A DNA stretch of 64,000 nt from Tianweitania sp. UT-5YL-CI-8 (GCF_030010215.1 NZ_JASCRR010000009.1:1-64000); one strand, 5' to 3'. Numbered from the stretch's first letter, positions 45,094 through 53,709 are shown. Program-made: numbers and translations. Notes: generated by a model not told the origin, from the letters alone.

Positions 45094-45279
45094 TCAACCC
45101 TTCTTGGAAGCGGCGGGCGTCTGCTCCAATTGCCGCAAAAGGTCGGCAAAACGGTCGGGCACCTCTTCTGACACAAGCTCCGCATAATATTGCTTCAGCT
45201 TGAGACCGATTTGCGAATTCGTGCCGAGCGGATCCGCGCCGTCGCTGACATGCGGCGGACGTTCTCCGTCATTTTTCAT
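45094..45279 (-). CDS. nepR: Anti-sigma factor NepR
   Basis: A 61-residue protein with the NepR core IGLKLKQYYAELVSEEVPDRFADLLRQLEQ (two helices that clamp the sigma factor). It is released by phosphorylated PhyR. The ATG at 45279 was chosen because GGAA lies 9 nt upstream; the ATG at 45288 is too close to it. nepR-ecfG with divergent phyR is the standard alphaproteobacterial layout. Confidence 0.93.
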   Translation of the reverse strand: MKNDGERPPHVSDGADPLGTNSQIGLKLKQYYAELVSEEVPDRFADLLRQLEQTPAASKKG

Positions 45280-45371
45280 CGTTGTCATTTCCAAAAAAAG
45301 CCCTCTTTCCGAATGCCATGAAAGCCCGTACCAACGCACGGAATGGCTTGCGGCTGCCCGATCTCGGCTTT

Positions 45372-45396
45372 AACGCAAGTTCTGCGTTTTAGTTCC
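45372..45396 (-). promoter_or_regulatory. EcfG-type promoter of nepR-ecfG
   Basis: GGAAC (45396-45392), N16, CGTT (45375-45372) on the minus strand; leader about 87 nt. Confidence 0.85.
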
Positions 45397-45403
45397 TTGC
45401 GAA

Positions 45404-45428
45404 GGAACTTTTTACGACGCACCGCGTT
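45404..45428 (+). promoter_or_regulatory. EcfG-type promoter of phyR
   Basis: GGAAC (45404-45408), N16, CGTT (45425-45428); leader about 55 nt. Its -35 element and that of the opposite promoter form a perfect palindrome at 45392-45408. Confidence 0.85.
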
Positions 45429-45487
45429 AATTGTGTTCGGCATCATCTATGAAACAATAAAACGTCATCTGAGGGAGACGTCCTGAA

Positions 45488-46282
45488 ATGAGTTTATCCG
45501 CAAAAATTGCGCCCCATCTGCCTTTTCTACGCCGCTTCTCGCGTGCGGTATCGGGATCGCAGGAGAGCGGCGATGCATTGGTGGCCGCGCTGTTGGAGGC
45601 GATCATTGCAGATGTGAGCATCTTTCCAGACTCATCGTCCGATCGCATCGCGCTTTACAAACTGTATTCCAAGCTCTTTACGTCCGTTTCGATCCGCATC
45701 CCGCCGGAAGCATCACAAACCTCGTGGGAGATGAGTGCGGCTTCAAATCTTGCGGCACTCGCACCGCGACCGCGCCAGGCATTCTTGCTGGTGGCGGTCG
45801 AAGGTTTCGACGTTGGCGAGGCTTCCGAGATTTTAGACGTGACGGAAAACCAGTTCAACGATCTCCTGCAAACTGCAAGCAGTGAAATTTCTCGTCAGGT
45901 AGCGACCGATATCCTTATTATCGAAGATGAACCTCTGATCGCAATGGATATCGAGGAGATGGTCGAAAGCCTGGGGCATCGTGTAGTCGGGACCGCACGC
46001 ACCCATTCGGAGGCGATTGCCATGTTTGCCAAGGCGCGCCCGAAAATGGTGCTCGCCGACATCCAGCTCGCCGATGGCAGTTCGGGCATCGATGCAGTGA
46101 ACGAAATCCTTTCCACCACGCCCGTCCCAGTGATTTTCATCACTGCTTTCCCTGAGCGGCTTCTAACCGGCGAGCGCCCCGAGCCGGCATTCCTTGTAAC
46201 CAAACCCTTCAATCCGGAAATGGTGAAGGCTCTTATCAGCCAAGCCTTGTTCTTCGACCGGCAGGCAAAAGCCGCCGCCTGA
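45488..46282 (+). CDS. phyR: Anti-anti-sigma response regulator PhyR
   Basis: A 264-residue protein combining a sigma-like N-terminal domain (about 1-135; LPFLRRFSRAVSGSQESGDALVAALLEAI, and APRPRQAFLLVAVEGFDVGEASEILDVTENQF mimicking region 4) with a C-terminal receiver (ILIIEDEPLIAMDIEEMVE, phospho-acceptor Asp near 193 in MVLADIQLADGSSG, KPFNPEMV). When phosphorylated it binds NepR and frees EcfG. Divergent from nepR-ecfG. Confidence 0.95.
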   Translation: MSLSAKIAPHLPFLRRFSRAVSGSQESGDALVAALLEAIIADVSIFPDSSSDRIALYKLYSKLFTSVSIRIPPEASQTSWEMSAASNLAALAPRPRQAFLLVAVEGFDVGEASEILDVTENQFNDLLQTASSEISRQVATDILIIEDEPLIAMDIEEMVESLGHRVVGTARTHSEAIAMFAKARPKMVLADIQLADGSSGIDAVNEILSTTPVPVIFITAFPERLLTGERPEPAFLVTKPFNPEMVKALISQALFFDRQAKAAA

Positions 46283-46311
46283 AGAAATAAGACGTTTTCT
46301 CTCGACGACAT

Positions 46312-46336
46312 GGAACAAGGCGACACCAAGAGCGTT
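46312..46336 (+). promoter_or_regulatory. EcfG-type promoter of the DUF1328 gene
   Basis: GGAAC (46312-46316), N16, CGTT (46333-46336); about 28 bp before the ATG at 46365. Confidence 0.82.
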
Positions 46337-46364
46337 TTTCTTCCATAATTGAAGGAGATGGACT

Positions 46365-46529
46365 ATGCTTTACTGGGCTCTTGTATTTCTGGTTGTAGCA
46401 ATCATCGCTGGCGCACTTGGCTTCGGTGGCATTGCAGGAACATCGGCCGGGATCGCGCAGATATTATTCTTTGTGTTCCTCGCCTTCCTTGTAATATCTC
46501 TTCTGGCTGGTCTATTTAGACGGGCATAA
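46365..46529 (+). CDS. DUF1328 small membrane protein, 54 residues
   Basis: Short gene: [54 protein letters not shown]. Two transmembrane helices with the GFGGIAG(T/A)SAGIA turn are the hallmark of the DUF1328/YtjA family, common near stress genes in proteobacteria. GAAGGAG lies 8 nt before the ATG. Function unknown. Confidence 0.9.
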   Translation: MLYWALVFLVVAIIAGALGFGGIAGTSAGIAQILFFVFLAFLVISLLAGLFRRA

Positions 46530-46584
46530 GGCAAGCGGAGAAGGAACGCTGGAAGCCGCCCCCCTCAATCGGTTTCCAGCCAAT

Positions 46585-46632
46585 CCGCCGGGCAGCGCTC
46601 TCCAACGCAGCGCAGCCCGGCGGAACTTTTTA
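46585..46632 (+). terminator. Intrinsic terminator after the DUF1328 gene
   Basis: CCGCCGGGC (46585-46593) pairs with GCCCGGCGG (46615-46623), followed by AACTTTTTAA. It separates the DUF1328 transcript from the downstream kinase. Confidence 0.75.
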
Positions 46633-46642
46633 AGGCCTGCTA

Positions 46643-47653
46643 GTGCAAGGCGGTGTTGTGTTGGAAAATCTGGATGAATTGCCTACGCGGATTGGACCCG
46701 CATTGTTGCACGCTTCGCGTAATGCGGGCGTCGCGGTTGCGTATCACGATCTTACCAACAGGGCGGTTTGGACTCAGAATTTCGAACGCTACGTCCAACC
46801 CGACGGCTCCTCCGGAATAGCGTCCTCCCTAGCGTCTGCCCGGATGAAAGAGGCACGCACACGGGTTGCCTCGACCGGTCAAGCCGAGGGGTTTGAAATC
46901 ACCAGCAGTGCTGATGAAACAGGCGTGCGATGGTTCGACGTATGGATTGACCCCGACATAAGCAACAGCGGCCACACTGAAGGTCTCGTCACCACAATCG
47001 TCGAGACGACTGAGCAAAAACGTCGCGACCAAACGTTGAAAGCCTTGCTGCGTGAGGTGAGCCACCGCTCGCGTAACCTCCTCGCCATTGCCCAGAGCAT
47101 CGCGACCCAGACTGGTCGCTACACCGACACCATTGAGGGCTTCCTCAGCCGTTTTCGTGGCCGACTGCAGGCCTTGGCGACCTCTCAAGATCTCGTCACC
47201 TCGTCGAACTGGCGAGGCGCAGGTTTCAGGGAAACGGTGACAAGCCAGATGGCACGTTACACCCAACGTAAGCCGTCAGCTCTCAAAATCTCCGGTGCCG
47301 ACCCTTACCTCACTCCCAACGCCGCGCTTCATGTGGCGCTTGCAATCCATGAACTGACCGTCAACTCGGTCAGCCATGGGGCCTTGAAGGGAGGCAATGG
47401 CGAAGTTGAGGTCAGCGCAGACATTGCCCTCGATCAATCCGATGAGCCTCAATTGACAATGGTCTGGTGCGAAAAACTTCCCCCGGGCAATTCCGAAGGT
47501 GAAATCCGCAGACGCTTCGGAAGCGTCACACTGGAACGCGCTGTGCCTGCGGCGTTGAACGGAACGGCCCGGCTGAACATCGGTCCGGGCGAAGTCTGCT
47601 ATCAATTGATCGTGCCCGGCAGCAATTTTGAATCTTCCGCAACAGTGCTTTAA
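46643..47653 (+). CDS. HWE-family histidine kinase with one PAS domain
   Basis: A 336-residue soluble kinase: a PAS-like domain (about 15-125; AVAYHDLTNRAVWTQNFERYV, VRWFDVWIDPD), phospho-acceptor ALLREVSHRSRNLLAIAQSIATQT (His near 142) and ATPase N-box ALAIHELTVNSVSHGALKG. The G-box region is short and the C-terminus atypical (RFGSVTLERAVPAAL), as in other HWE members. The start is taken as GTG at 46643 with AAGG upstream; a GTG some 5 codons later is possible. No EcfG site was found in front, and a terminator intervenes. Confidence 0.85.
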   Translation: MQGGVVLENLDELPTRIGPALLHASRNAGVAVAYHDLTNRAVWTQNFERYVQPDGSSGIASSLASARMKEARTRVASTGQAEGFEITSSADETGVRWFDVWIDPDISNSGHTEGLVTTIVETTEQKRRDQTLKALLREVSHRSRNLLAIAQSIATQTGRYTDTIEGFLSRFRGRLQALATSQDLVTSSNWRGAGFRETVTSQMARYTQRKPSALKISGADPYLTPNAALHVALAIHELTVNSVSHGALKGGNGEVEVSADIALDQSDEPQLTMVWCEKLPPGNSEGEIRRRFGSVTLERAVPAALNGTARLNIGPGEVCYQLIVPGSNFESSATVL

Positions 47654-47731
47654 TTAAGATACCGGTAACGGTTCGTTGATCAGTTTAACCTGATCTCAAC
47701 ATTCCCATATCGTTTTCCGGCGTTGTGAGCC

Positions 47732-47756
47732 GGAACCGAAGAACCCCATCGTCGTT
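47732..47756 (+). promoter_or_regulatory. EcfG-type promoter of the 47779 gene
   Basis: GGAAC (47732-47736), N16, CGTT (47753-47756); about 22 bp before the ATG. Confidence 0.82.
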
Positions 47757-47778
47757 TTCTTAACGAAAGGAAAACGCC

Positions 47779-48099
47779 ATGGAACACATCGCAGCGCTGA
47801 TGTTGATCGTCTCCTGCTCGGGAAGTCTGGACAACTGCCGAGAGCTTCCCTCCCCCGTCACAGTCTTCGAGACGATGGAAGACTGCCGTGAGATTTTGCC
47901 CCAGGCCGTTAAGGGCTTTGAGGGAAAAGGCCAGCTCTATTCCACCTGCGTGACTGTTGATCCTGCGATGGAGGAGGAAGACGCCGTGTTGACGTGGGAT
48001 ATCGGCAAGGACGGTGTGCTTCGCGCTTCCGTCGATGTTGGTGAGATGACCGTGGCCAGCAACACGCGCCGCGAAAATGACGCGGTTGCACCCCAGTAA
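47779..48099 (+). CDS. Conserved hypothetical protein, 106 residues
   Basis: Four cysteines (SCSGSLDNCRE, MEDCREI, YSTCVTV) suggest two disulfides and a periplasmic place, but the N-terminus (MEHIAALMLIVSCSG) is only a short hydrophobic stretch, not a convincing cleavable signal. AACGAAAGGAAAACGCC upstream provides the ribosome site. The promoter makes it a member of the stress regulon. Function unknown. Confidence 0.78.
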   Translation: MEHIAALMLIVSCSGSLDNCRELPSPVTVFETMEDCREILPQAVKGFEGKGQLYSTCVTVDPAMEEEDAVLTWDIGKDGVLRASVDVGEMTVASNTRRENDAVAPQ

Positions 48100-48162
48100 G
48101 TCGGCTGCTTCCTTTAAAGGGGGAGCGACGGGACGTTTATTGATCAGGTGAGAGGAAAAACG

Positions 48163-48414
48163 ATGCGTAAGACGATTATTGCACTGGCGGCCGTGGCTGC
48201 ATTGGCGGGTTGCACCACGACAGAACGCGATGTGGGCACCGGCGCCGCACTCGGGGCGGGCGTAGGCCTTTTAGCGGGTGGCGATGCTAAAGGTGCGCTG
48301 ATTGGAGCGGCTGCGGGTGCTGCTGGCGGTCTCCTTGTTAGAAATCTGCGTAACGGATATTGCGAGTATCGTAATCCTCGGACTGGCCGCCTTTATCAGG
48401 CGCGGTGTCGCTAA
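48163..48414 (+). CDS. Small glycine-zipper lipoprotein
   Basis: An 83-residue precursor: signal peptide with lipobox ALAGC (Cys near 17), then the glycine-zipper region TGAALGAGVGLLAGGDAKGALIGAAAGAAGGLL, and a short basic tail with two cysteines (YCEYRNPRTGRLYQARCR). Similar proteins are outer-membrane-linked and stress-related. The ATG at 48163 follows GAGAGGAAAAACG. The last 20 bp including the stop codon are tandemly duplicated. Confidence 0.85.
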   Translation: MRKTIIALAAVAALAGCTTTERDVGTGAALGAGVGLLAGGDAKGALIGAAAGAAGGLLVRNLRNGYCEYRNPRTGRLYQARCR

Positions 48415-48434
48415 ATCAGGCGCCGTGTCGCTAA
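48395..48434 (+). repeat. Tandem 20-bp duplication across a stop codon
   Basis: Units at 48395-48414 and 48415-48434 differ at one base (GCGCGGTG versus GCGCCGTG). The first encodes the last residues and stop of the lipoprotein; the second is a silent copy behind it. Confidence 0.85.
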
Positions 48435-48448
48435 CTATTTAATTCGAT

Positions 48449-48474
48449 CGGCCCGGCTTCGTCCGGGCCGTTTT
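48449..48474 (+). terminator. Intrinsic terminator after the lipoprotein gene
   Basis: CGGCCCGG (48449-48456) and CCGGGCCG (48463-48470) form a perfect stem around a 6-nt loop, followed by TTTT. Confidence 0.85.
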
Positions 48475-48512
48475 GTATGCGGCTTTGTGAAAATCGTTGC
48501 GCGTAAGATCTA

Positions 48513-50159
48513 TCAGGTTCGATAGGGGATATCGATTGCGATCCTGATGCCATTGGCCTCGTAGATGCGTTCGATCGTGCCATTGAGCTCGCGCGTGATG
48601 TTCATGTCGATAAGCTTGGTGCCAAATCCGGTTTTTTCAGGCTTGTTCACCGCCTTGCCGGACCGCTCCGACCAGTTAAGGCGCAAGCGTCTGTCCTTGC
48701 GCGCGCCTGACAAAGACCACTCCACATTCAGCACGCCGACGCTGTTGGCCGCTTCGCCATATTTGAGGGCGTTGGTGGCCAGTTCATGGAAGGTCAGGCC
48801 AAGAGCCTGGGTCGTGGTTTCGTCGAGTTCCACAGGCGGGCCTTTCAGCGTGCCTTCGGGAATTTCCTTGCCGAAAACCTGCCCCAGCTCGATGCGCAGC
48901 AACTCACCCAGATCGGCCTTTTGCCAGCGCGACCGTGTCAGCATATCCTGCGAGGCAGCCATGGCCTGCAGGCGAGCGGAAAAGGATGCGGAAAAATCGT
49001 CTATTCCCTGAGCATGAGCTGCCGTCTGACGCGCTATTGCCAACACGCGGGCGATGGAATTCTTGATGCGATGCTTCATCTCCTGAAGCATCAGATCCTT
49101 GTCCGCCAGGCTCTTTTCCGTCGCTTCGTGCAATTGGGAAACGGCATCGAAGGCACGCTCCTGGTAGCGCCCGGCAAGGGCAATGGTGGTACCGAGAAGC
49201 AATCCGAAGAAGCCGATGGCAAAGGGAATGGCCAGGGAAAGAGGCGGCGCGAAAGCAGACGTCGGGTGAAAGATGATGGTCCAGGATCGGCCCGCCACAA
49301 CGGTCTGTCGCCTCGACTTGAAGCGATCTAGACCTTCGTCTGGAACGGTCAAGGAGCGATACAGCAGATTATCCTCCACCGGCTCCCCGTCGAACACCTC
49401 AATGCTGACAGGGAGAAGCGGAATGCGCTGCAGTGCGGTGGTAAACAGTTGCTCGCTGTGGAACGAAGCAAAGATCAGCCCCGCCGGCCTAGACGGATCG
49501 GCTGCGGCAGTCGTCACGCGCGCACTGTCGGGGTTCAGCTTGGAGAAGACCAAAAAGCCTGGATAGACCTGCTCGCTTCCGGTCGGCGCGCCAATCAGAA
49601 CCTTGCCCGTAGCGCGGGCGTCGTTGGAGGCGAGTGCCATATCGATTGCGCGACGCCTGACCTCCTCGGTATACATGTCGTAGCCGATGGCCCGAAGGTC
49701 AGGACGTGGCTCGAACAGCGTTATCGGCGTGCGCCATTCTAGCGTCGAGTCGGGATAAAGACGCCGTTCGATGCCGAAATCCCCTTGGATACGCGTCTGC
49801 ACGGCAGCCTCTTCGCCTGGCTTTATCAACGGCAGATAACCCAGTCCGCTCAGCCCGCTGAAACCGGGTTCGAGATTCAGCGCCTTGAAGAAAGTCGCGA
49901 ATTTCGCTTCCGTCCAGGTTCCGCCGCTTGCATCCGCGAATGCTTTGGCCGACTGCAGCAGCGACAGGCTGCCGCCCACCCTTGCATCGATGCGGTTTAG
50001 CGCATCGTCGGCCACGGCTTCGAACTTGAGACGCGCAGCTTCCTGTGTCGTCACGTAACTGAGCGCAGCCATGGCTATGCCAGCCATCGACACGGCCGCG
50101 AACACGGCAATTGGGAAAAATCGTTTCAAGGGCAAGCCGTTAAACAGTCGATGCGCCAC
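48513..50159 (-). CDS. Membrane HWE-family histidine kinase with CHASE domain
   Basis: About 549 residues. TM1 (about 13-33) and TM2 (about 310-330) flank a periplasmic CHASE domain (FATFFKALNLEPGFSGLSGLGYLPLI, RPDLRAIGYDMYTEEVRRRAIDMALASNDARATGKVLI). The cytoplasmic part has LMLQEMKHRIKNSIARVLAIARQTA (His near 363) and N-box LTFHELATNALKYGEAANS. CHASE domains sense small extracellular ligands. The start is uncertain: GTG at 50159 is used, GTG at 50174 is possible, and no ribosome site decides. It lies 59 bp behind xylG on the same strand, so it may be read with the sugar operon. Confidence 0.87.
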   Translation of the reverse strand: MAHRLFNGLPLKRFFPIAVFAAVSMAGIAMAALSYVTTQEAARLKFEAVADDALNRIDARVGGSLSLLQSAKAFADASGGTWTEAKFATFFKALNLEPGFSGLSGLGYLPLIKPGEEAAVQTRIQGDFGIERRLYPDSTLEWRTPITLFEPRPDLRAIGYDMYTEEVRRRAIDMALASNDARATGKVLIGAPTGSEQVYPGFLVFSKLNPDSARVTTAAADPSRPAGLIFASFHSEQLFTTALQRIPLLPVSIEVFDGEPVEDNLLYRSLTVPDEGLDRFKSRRQTVVAGRSWTIIFHPTSAFAPPLSLAIPFAIGFFGLLLGTTIALAGRYQERAFDAVSQLHEATEKSLADKDLMLQEMKHRIKNSIARVLAIARQTAAHAQGIDDFSASFSARLQAMAASQDMLTRSRWQKADLGELLRIELGQVFGKEIPEGTLKGPPVELDETTTQALGLTFHELATNALKYGEAANSVGVLNVEWSLSGARKDRRLRLNWSERSGKAVNKPEKTGFGTKLIDMNITRELNGTIERIYEANGIRIAIDIPYRT

Positions 50160-50218
50160 CGTTGTAAGCAACACATAGCGCCAACACAATGGCGGAAAAC
50201 GGCTCTCCCGGCGGTCAA

Positions 50219-51007
50219 TCAGGCCGCGACGCGCATGGCTCCCGGCCCCGGCACGGCACTGGGCGGACACTTGCCGAGAATGATCATGCCGAGCACCTCG
50301 TCCTTGGTCACATCCTGGGTGCGCGCGGTGCCGACCACCTGCCCGTTCTTCATCACGCACACGCGATCGGCTAGGTCGAATACGTCATGAATGTCATGGC
50401 TGATCAGGAAAATACCGATGCCGTCGGTCTTGAGCTGCTTAACCAATTCGCCGACCTGCGCCGTTTCCTGCGGCCCAAGTGCGGCAGTCGGCTCGTCCAT
50501 GATCAAGATGCGGGCATTGAACAGGATTGCCCTGGCAATCGCCACCGACTGACGCTGGCCGCCCGAAAGCTTGACCACCGGCTCCTTGAAGCGCTGGAAA
50601 CGCGGGTTCAGACGGCCCATGACCTTGCGCGCTTCGGCTTCCATCGCACCGTCGTCGAGCGTGCCGAAGCGCGTCATGATCTCGCGGCCGAGAAACAGGT
50701 TGGCCGCGGCGTCGACATTGTCGGCCAGCGCGAGAGTCTGGTAGATCGTCTCGATGCCGTATTTCTTGGCGTCACGCGGGTTGGAGATCGAGGCTTCCTC
50801 GCCGTTTACGTAGATCGACCCGGAATCGCGCTTGTAGGCGCCGGACAGGATCTTGATCAGCGTCGATTTGCCAGCACCGTTATGGCCGAGCAATGCCACC
50901 ACTTCTCCGGGAAAGAGGTCGATGGATGCGTCGTCCACGGCGCGAATGCCGCCGAACGCGATAGAGATGTTCTTCATGTCGATAAGCGGAATGCGAAGCT
51001 GTTCCAT
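50219..51007 (-). CDS. xylG: Xylose-type ABC transporter ATP-binding protein
   Basis: A 262-residue ATPase of the CUT2 (ribose/xylose) family: Walker [17 protein letters not shown] (about 40), signature [16 protein letters not shown], Walker [17 protein letters not shown]-loop [10 protein letters not shown]. It has one ATPase domain, whereas E. coli XylG and RbsA are tandem proteins of about 500 residues; single-domain versions occur in rhizobial sugar systems. AGGAGG lies 6 nt before the ATG at 51007. Confidence 0.88.
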   Translation of the reverse strand: MEQLRIPLIDMKNISIAFGGIRAVDDASIDLFPGEVVALLGHNGAGKSTLIKILSGAYKRDSGSIYVNGEEASISNPRDAKKYGIETIYQTLALADNVDAAANLFLGREIMTRFGTLDDGAMEAEARKVMGRLNPRFQRFKEPVVKLSGGQRQSVAIARAILFNARILIMDEPTAALGPQETAQVGELVKQLKTDGIGIFLISHDIHDVFDLADRVCVMKNGQVVGTARTQDVTKDEVLGMIILGKCPPSAVPGPGAMRVAA

Positions 51008-51017
51008 GCCAATCCTC

Positions 51018-52334
51018 CTAGAGCCGCTTGCGATAGAGCGTGTCGAGCCAGACCGCGATGACCAGGACAGCGCCGACGACGATGTTCTGCAACGGCGTAT
51101 CGAGGCCAAGCAGCACCATGCCCGACTGCAGCGACTGCATCAGCAACGCGCCTAGCATCGCACCCACGATGGTTCCCGATCCACCCGCCAGTGAGGTTCC
51201 GCCGATAACGGCGGCGGCGATGACGAGAAGTTCGTCAAGCGTGCCCATAACATTGGTTGCAGCGTTCTGGCGGGCGGATGACACCGCCGCGCTGATAGCT
51301 GCCAACAGACCCATGATCATGAAGATTTTCATCGTCACCCAGCGGGTCTTGATCCCCGCCAGTTCCGCTGCCTCCGGATTGCCGCCGATGGCGAAGACAT
51401 AGCGACCGAAGCGCGTCCGCATCGAGATGAAGGTCATGATGATGCCGATCGCAATCGCAATCAGCACCGGAATGGCAATGCCATGGGCAATGAAGAGTCC
51501 ACCCTCAGGGACGGTGAGGTTGTTGGCCTCGGCGTAGCGCCGGACGATGCCGACCGGCCAAGCGTAGGAGTTGGCGATGGAGACCGCGCCGAGGATGACG
51601 CCGCAATAGACGACGCCGAGAAACGTCTCGGCCCAGATCGGCCGCTGCGGAAACTTGAAACGCTTGCGCTGGCGCCGGCCGTTGACCAGCATGAAGACCA
51701 CGGCGAGACAGGCAATGATGGCGACGACCCAGCTCCATGTCGCGCCGATGGACCCTGCCGGACCGCCGCCCATCAGCTGGAATGTCGGATCGAGAGGCGC
51801 CACGGTGCGGCCGCTGGTGACCCACCATGCCGCGCCGCGCCAGACCAGCAATCCGCCCAACGTGACGATAAAGGCCGGGATGGCGAGATAGGCGATGAGA
51901 AAGCCTTGCAACGCGCCGATGAGAAGCCCCACCACCAGGCCCGAGGCCAGAGCGATGATCCACATGGACGGGCTTCCGAGGGGAATGCCGAGCACGCGCG
52001 GCAGGAATTCTGCCTGCGCGACGCCCATGATCATCCCGATGAAACCCTGCACCGAGCCGACGGAGAGATCGATATTGCGGGTGACGATGACCAGCACCAT
52101 GCCGGTGGCCATGATCGCGACGGAGGAACTTTGAACCGAGAGGTTCCACAAATTGCGCGATGTCAGAAACAGACCGCCCGAGAGAATGTGCAGGCCGATC
52201 CAGATGATCAGCAGCGCACCCACCATGCCAAGCATGCGGGTGTCCAGCTCGGTCGCCTTGAGAAATTTGCGGACAGGATCCAACTCGGACTCGCGGGCGC
52301 GATCCACGGGTACATTGGAAGTTGCGTCAGTCAT
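51018..52334 (-). CDS. xylH: Xylose-type ABC transporter permease
   Basis: A 438-residue CUT2 permease, longer than RbsC (about 320) as is usual for XylH. About ten or more membrane helices; conserved blocks are [55 protein letters not shown] and [22 protein letters not shown]. The ATG at 52334 follows GGGAGGGAACC. It is separated from xylF by 200 bp with a strong hairpin. Confidence 0.9.
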   Translation of the reverse strand: MTDATSNVPVDRARESELDPVRKFLKATELDTRMLGMVGALLIIWIGLHILSGGLFLTSRNLWNLSVQSSSVAIMATGMVLVIVTRNIDLSVGSVQGFIGMIMGVAQAEFLPRVLGIPLGSPSMWIIALASGLVVGLLIGALQGFLIAYLAIPAFIVTLGGLLVWRGAAWWVTSGRTVAPLDPTFQLMGGGPAGSIGATWSWVVAIIACLAVVFMLVNGRRQRKRFKFPQRPIWAETFLGVVYCGVILGAVSIANSYAWPVGIVRRYAEANNLTVPEGGLFIAHGIAIPVLIAIAIGIIMTFISMRTRFGRYVFAIGGNPEAAELAGIKTRWVTMKIFMIMGLLAAISAAVSSARQNAATNVMGTLDELLVIAAAVIGGTSLAGGSGTIVGAMLGALLMQSLQSGMVLLGLDTPLQNIVVGAVLVIAVWLDTLYRKRL

Positions 52335-52481
52335 GGTTCCCTCCCGACCGTACGGCACGGTGAGCGCCGACGACGATCATGCTACAGCATCATACGCAAG
52401 CTGGCAGCCGCAATCCGCGACGCATGCGGTAGTTCTCACGCCCTGCGTGAATTTGGACGCTCGGCGCGCTAATACGCTTGT

Positions 52482-52518
52482 TGAAACGCCGCGGCCCAAT
52501 CCGGACCGCGGCGTTTCA
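52482..52518 (-). promoter_or_regulatory. Intercistronic hairpin between xylF and xylH
   Basis: TGAAACGCCGCGG (52482-52494) is exactly complementary to CCGCGGCGTTTCA (52506-52518), loop 11 nt, 19 bp after the xylF stop. There is no T run on the minus strand. It probably stabilises xylF mRNA or partly terminates. Confidence 0.7.
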
Positions 52519-52536
52519 TCGTCAGTGAGACATCGC

Positions 52537-53577
52537 TCAGTTGCAGGCAGCGACCGCGCCGGCAGCAGCGCCCTGGCATGCGACTTCTTTGGAAATCCAG
52601 CCGGCGTCGATGACGACGTTGAGGTTGTCCTTGGTGATCGCAACAGGCGTGAGGAAGAGCGAATTGACCTCGTTGCCGGCAGGCGTGGTGAACTTCGCAG
52701 TTCCCTTAATCTCTTCCATCTTCTTGCCGTCGGCGAGCTGCGACGCGATTTCTGCGGCGTTCTTGCCGAGTTCGCGAGCGTCTTTCCAGACGGAGACTGT
52801 CTGGGTGCCGAGTGCGATGCGGTTCAGTGCGGCCTGGTCGCCGTCCTGGCCCGAAACCGGCACGGAGCCAGCGAGACCCTGTGCCTGAAGCGCTGCGATA
52901 GCGCCGCCGGCGGTGCCGTCGTTGGAAGCAACAACCGCATCGACCTTGTTGTCGTTTGCGGTCAGGAACTGCTCCATGTTCTTCTGGGCGTTGGCCGGCA
53001 GCCAGCCATCGGTGTAGGCCTCGCCGACATTCTTGATCTTGCCGCCGTCGATGGCCTCCTTGAGAACTTCCATCTGGCCGGCAAACAGGAAGTCCGCGTT
53101 GGGATCGGCACCGCTACCCTTGATGAAGACATAGTTGCCTTCGGGCTGCACGTCGAACACCGCCTTGGCCTGCAGACGACCGACTTCCTTGTTGTCGAAG
53201 GTCAGGTAGAAAGCGTCCTTGTTTTCGATCAGGCGGTCATAGCCGACGACTGGAATGCCTTCGTCGACGGCCTTCTGCACAGCCGGACCGATAGCCGAAG
53301 CGTCCTGCGCCAGGATGATGAGCGCGTTGGCGCCCTGGCTGATCAGGCTTTCGACATCGGTGAGCTGCTTGGCGGGCGACGACTGCGCGTCAGCCGAAAT
53401 ATACTTGTCGCCGGCAGCCTCGATAGCCTTCTTGATGGCGGCTTCGTCGGTCTTCCAGCGTTCTTCCTGGAAGTTCGACCAGGATACACCGATGATCTTG
53501 TCCTTGGCATGGGCGACGGATGCCAGCGTCAGCGACATCACTACACCCGCCAAAATGGCGGTTGCATGCTTCCTCAT
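52537..53577 (-). CDS. xylF: Xylose periplasmic binding protein
   Basis: A 346-residue precursor with signal peptide (cleavage about VAHA, residue 24). [27 protein letters not shown], the hinge and ligand blocks [24 protein letters not shown] and [11 protein letters not shown] match XylF well. The C-terminal extension ends with a cysteine pair (KEVACQ, AVAACN). The ATG at 53577 follows GGAGG. First gene of the operon; divergent from a ROK regulator with two operator-like repeats between them. Confidence 0.92.
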   Translation of the reverse strand: MRKHATAILAGVVMSLTLASVAHAKDKIIGVSWSNFQEERWKTDEAAIKKAIEAAGDKYISADAQSSPAKQLTDVESLISQGANALIILAQDASAIGPAVQKAVDEGIPVVGYDRLIENKDAFYLTFDNKEVGRLQAKAVFDVQPEGNYVFIKGSGADPNADFLFAGQMEVLKEAIDGGKIKNVGEAYTDGWLPANAQKNMEQFLTANDNKVDAVVASNDGTAGGAIAALQAQGLAGSVPVSGQDGDQAALNRIALGTQTVSVWKDARELGKNAAEIASQLADGKKMEEIKGTAKFTTPAGNEVNSLFLTPVAITKDNLNVVIDAGWISKEVACQGAAAGAVAACN

Positions 53578-53637
53578 GATTTCCTCCCTAGCGCCGTAGC
53601 GCGTTACACTTCCGGACAAGCCGGATGAAGAACTCTT

Positions 53638-53658
53638 TTTTTTCGAGCCTCGAAAAAA
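53638..53658. promoter_or_regulatory. Inverted repeat 1, likely ROK repressor operator
   Basis: TTTTTTCGAG-C-CTCGAAAAAA, perfect over 21 bp, 61 bp upstream of the xylF start codon. Confidence 0.72.
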
Positions 53659-53709
53659 GTGTGACTCAAGCTCTTGTCTCTGTCAACGGGCATGTCACAG
53701 CAATCCGCA

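Noticed and set aside
46622-46650. GGAAC in front of the 46643 kinase as another EcfG promoter
   Set aside because: No CGTT occurs 15-17 bp further and the GGAAC belongs to the terminator stem.
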